DNA from: Streptantibioticus silvisoli
GTDB taxonomy: Bacteria > Actinomycetota > Actinomycetes > Streptomycetales > Streptomycetaceae
Direction: 5' to 3'
DNA: 64,000 nucleotides
Assembly (NCBI RefSeq): GCF_027947535.2
Contig: NZ_JAAGKO020000036.1
Coordinates: 24,601-88,600 of the forward strand
Of this stretch, positions 61,915 through 64,000 are shown in pieces. Both the position numbers and the translations under genes were made by a program. The notes below the pieces were generated by a model that saw only the letters and a program-made list of their open reading frames with translations, did not search any database and had not been told where the DNA came from. Every line of letters begins with the position of its first letter. The first letter of the stretch is position 1.

Positions 61915-63738
61915 TCAGTGCCAGGTGTCGTTCCGGGTCATCGCGCTCGTCCCGGTCGTCAGGGCGTTGTTGTCGCCGCTCTCCCAGGTCACCGAGCCGT
62001 CGGGGTTCTTCATGATGTACTTGTACTGCACCGCGGTGTCGGCCGGCAGTTGCACGGTGGCGTCCCACACCGGGTAGGCGGCGGACGACAGCGGGATCGC
62101 CTTGCCGGTGTCCCAGCCGCCCAGCGCGGCCACCGAACCGGTCACGTAGACGTTCTGGCCGAAGGTCGTCGTGGCGTTCACCTTGAAGTCGACGTTCACC
62201 GCGGAGGGCGGCGGAGGCGTGGTGCCGCCGCCGGACACCAGGGAGTCGGCGTCGATCGCGACGGCGCTCATGCCCGGTACGTCGGCGGTCGTGTCGCCCG
62301 CGGAGTCGACGGTGACCGTGGGGCCGTCACACGTTCCGCCGGTGACCGTGCCGTGGACGACGTCGCAGTAGGTGCCGGCGGGCAGCCCGGTGGCGAAGGT
62401 GCGGCTGAAGTCGCCGCTCTCCTTGTTGATCGCCACGAAGCCGGCCGAACCGCGGCTGAACGCGATCCGGTTGCTGCCGTCGCTCCACCAGTTGCCCACG
62501 GCCGCGCTGCCGACCGCGTTGTGCCAGCCGACCATGCCGACCATCGCCGGATCGCGGTCGAAGCAGGTCCACCCGTTGCCGCACGAGGTGTCGGTGACGT
62601 GGCCGGCGGAGTCGGCGGGCGGTGAGTCGTCGCTGTTGTTGAACGTGAACCCGGAGTAGACCTGCGGCGTGCCGTAGTTCCAGGCCAGCATGAAGACGTT
62701 GGCCAGTGTGTAGTCGGCGCCGTCCTTGTAGCTGAGGGAGTTGCCGTTGCGTTCGGTGTCGTGGTTGGTGACGAACGCCAGCGCCTTGTCACTGGGGTTC
62801 ATCCCGCTCCAGCTGTCGCCGAAGTTCTCCAGGGCGGAGATGTTCCCGGAACCGAACTCCTGCTTGAGGTAGATCCCGAACTGGAAGTCGAGCACGTCGC
62901 CGTCGCCGTAGTACTGGCTCGGCTGCACCACGTCGTCGGCCCCGTAGATCACCTCCTGGTACATCTGCGGCGAACCGGTCAGCCGGGACTCGATCGCGGC
63001 GAGGTCGGCCGGGTCGATCTGCTTGGCCGAGTCCACCCGGAAGCCGTCGACGCCCATCGCCGTGAGGCTGTTGAGGTAGCCGGCCAGCTCACCCTGGACG
63101 TAGGAGGAACCGGTGTTGAGGTCGGCCAGACCCACCAGTTCGCAGTTCCAGACGTTGCGCGTGCTGCTCGTCCAGTCGCTGTCGTGGATCGTGCCGTCGG
63201 AGTTGCCGCAGTCGTTCGGGTAGTGGTGGAAGTCCTGGCTCTGGTAGATCCCGGGGTAGTCGTACTTGGTGAAGCTCGCCCCGCCGTAACTGGCACTGCC
63301 CTGGCCGGTCATGTGGTTGATCACCGCGTCCACGATCACCTTCACCCCGGCGTTGTGGCAGGCGGTGACCATCGACTGGAACTGTGCGGCGTCGCCCATC
63401 CGGCTGGTGAGGTTGTAGTCGGTCGGCTGGTAGACCTCCCACCACGGGTGTCCGGAGACGGATATCGAGTCCTGCGGCGGAGCCACCTCGACGCTGCCGT
63501 ATCCGTCAGGGCCCAGCACATCGGCGCACTCCGAGGCCACCGAGGGCCAGTTCCACTCGAAGAGGTTCGCGCTGACGTCGTGGCTCCCGTCGTGCGGCCC
63601 GGTCACCGCCGGTGCCGGTGCCGCGACGGCCGTCGCACCGGGCACCGCGGCCAGCGCGGCGAAGGCGAGCGAGACCGCGGCGCAACCGGCCATGACCGTG
63701 CGCCGCACCGGGCGTCTGCGTGATCTGTTCCCGAGCAT
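61915..63738 (-). CDS. Secreted alpha-amylase (GH13) with C-terminal CBM20 starch-binding domain
   Basis: A 607-residue extracellular enzyme that cleaves alpha-1,4 bonds in starch. Signal peptide about 1-40 with a basic RSRRRPVRR start and Ala-rich cleavage region. The GH13 barrel has region I (VDAVINH), nucleophile Asp 236 (GFRVDSAK), acid/base Glu 262 (YQEVIYG) and Asp 327 (NHD). A Pro-rich linker (TTPPPPS) leads to a CBM20 at about 514-607 with the tryptophans expected for starch binding (GGWDTGK, YPVWDATV). Size and layout are typical of Streptomyces amylases. It lies outside the biosynthetic cluster and is normally under MalR-type and carbon control; I see no certain operator. The start at ATG 63738 is the first with a full signal peptide. 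Confidence 0.95.
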   Translation of the reverse strand: MLGNRSRRRPVRRTVMAGCAAVSLAFAALAAVPGATAVAAPAPAVTGPHDGSHDVSANLFEWNWPSVASECADVLGPDGYGSVEVAPPQDSISVSGHPWWEVYQPTDYNLTSRMGDAAQFQSMVTACHNAGVKVIVDAVINHMTGQGSASYGGASFTKYDYPGIYQSQDFHHYPNDCGNSDGTIHDSDWTSSTRNVWNCELVGLADLNTGSSYVQGELAGYLNSLTAMGVDGFRVDSAKQIDPADLAAIESRLTGSPQMYQEVIYGADDVVQPSQYYGDGDVLDFQFGIYLKQEFGSGNISALENFGDSWSGMNPSDKALAFVTNHDTERNGNSLSYKDGADYTLANVFMLAWNYGTPQVYSGFTFNNSDDSPPADSAGHVTDTSCGNGWTCFDRDPAMVGMVGWHNAVGSAAVGNWWSDGSNRIAFSRGSAGFVAINKESGDFSRTFATGLPAGTYCDVVHGTVTGGTCDGPTVTVDSAGDTTADVPGMSAVAIDADSLVSGGGTTPPPPSAVNVDFKVNATTTFGQNVYVTGSVAALGGWDTGKAIPLSSAAYPVWDATVQLPADTAVQYKYIMKNPDGSVTWESGDNNALTTGTSAMTRNDTWH

Positions 63739-64000
63739 GCGTCAACTCCCTTGCCGGGGCCCGCCGTCACACGTTGCCGACGTCCTGCGGCGAGCCGGCG
63801 TCACCGCGCCCGGACCGGACGCGGCGGCCGGCGGCCCACGCGCCGGACCGCCGGGGGAGGCCCCGGAGCCGCACGGCGGCCGGGTTCCCGAACAGGAGCG
63901 TCCAGCGGGCCCGGAGCCGCGTCAAGAAGCCGTGCGGAAGCGTCCGAAAGACGCCGACCGGGACCCGGGGAAGGGGCCGGGCGGCGGGCCGCGCCACGAC
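63739..64000. other. Upstream region of the amylase gene to the window edge
   Basis: It should hold the amylase promoter and ribosome site (AAGGGAGT on the minus strand near 63744-63751). A 76-codon frame on the minus strand (63767-63997) has no recognisable features, so I do not call a gene. Confidence 0.4.

Noticed and set aside
63031..63738. Twin-arginine export of the amylase, suggested by the Arg-rich N-terminus
   Set aside because: The RR pairs lack the S/T-RR-x-F-L-K pattern and the hydrophobic core is strong, so Sec export is the better call.
63767..63997. A 76-codon minus-strand frame upstream of the amylase gene
   Set aside because: Arg/Pro-rich with no family features; it occupies the expected amylase promoter region.

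Overview
This is a GC-rich actinobacterial window, almost certainly Streptomyces: GTG starts, sparse AT, a LAL-type LuxR regulator and a GH13/CBM20 amylase all fit. About 52 kb of it is a modular type I polyketide synthase (PKS) assembly line for a macrolide-type product. The left edge cuts through a PKS gene, so the loading module and the first condensing domains lie outside the window.

Layout. Positions 1-12732 hold the 3' part of PKS gene A: a KR-ACP remnant (called M1 here), then M2 (KS-AT-KR-ACP) and M3 (KS-AT-DH-ER-KR-ACP). 12779-22267 is PKS gene B (M4 and M5, both KS-AT-KR-ACP). 22267-32997 is PKS gene C (M6 and M7, both KS-AT-DH-KR-ACP). 33046-52248 is PKS gene D, 6400 aa with four modules M8-M11 and a terminal thioesterase. 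All four genes run on the + strand, tightly spaced (46 nt, 1-nt overlap, 48 nt) and joined by matching docking helices. Next come an atypical macrolide-type glycosyltransferase, a P450, a convergent LAL regulator, then (+) a type II thioesterase, a cold-shock-domain protein with an unknown tail, and a small secreted protein of unknown function. From 60950 rightward the genes look like ordinary chromosome: an XRE/DUF2975 pair and a secreted alpha-amylase.

How it works together. From AT motifs (HAFH = malonyl, YASH-like = methylmalonyl) the extenders for M2-M11 are mal, mm, mal, mm (YGSH), mal, mm? (FASH), mm, mal, mm, mal. Reductive domains predict, counting from the acid: C3 ketone (M11 KR has His for the catalytic Tyr), C4 Me, C5 OH, C7 OH, C8 Me, C9 oxygenated, C10(Me)=C11-C12=C13 diene, C14 Me, C15 OH, C17 OH, C18 Me with reduced C19, C21 OH, C23 OH. 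A C3 ketone with a C7 hydroxyl could close to a six-membered hemiketal. Tailoring would be one P450 oxidation and possibly glycosylation. No deoxysugar genes are present. I did not recognise a specific known compound.

Main points for follow-up: two pairs of near-identical KS/AT blocks about 36 kb apart with codon usage unlike their surroundings; KR, AT and ACP active-site deviations; a TAGGGG element shared by three intergenic regions that marks a likely LAL regulon including the unknown secreted protein; a glycosyltransferase lacking the usual catalytic His; and a 33-bp nested palindrome over the start of the DUF2975 operon.
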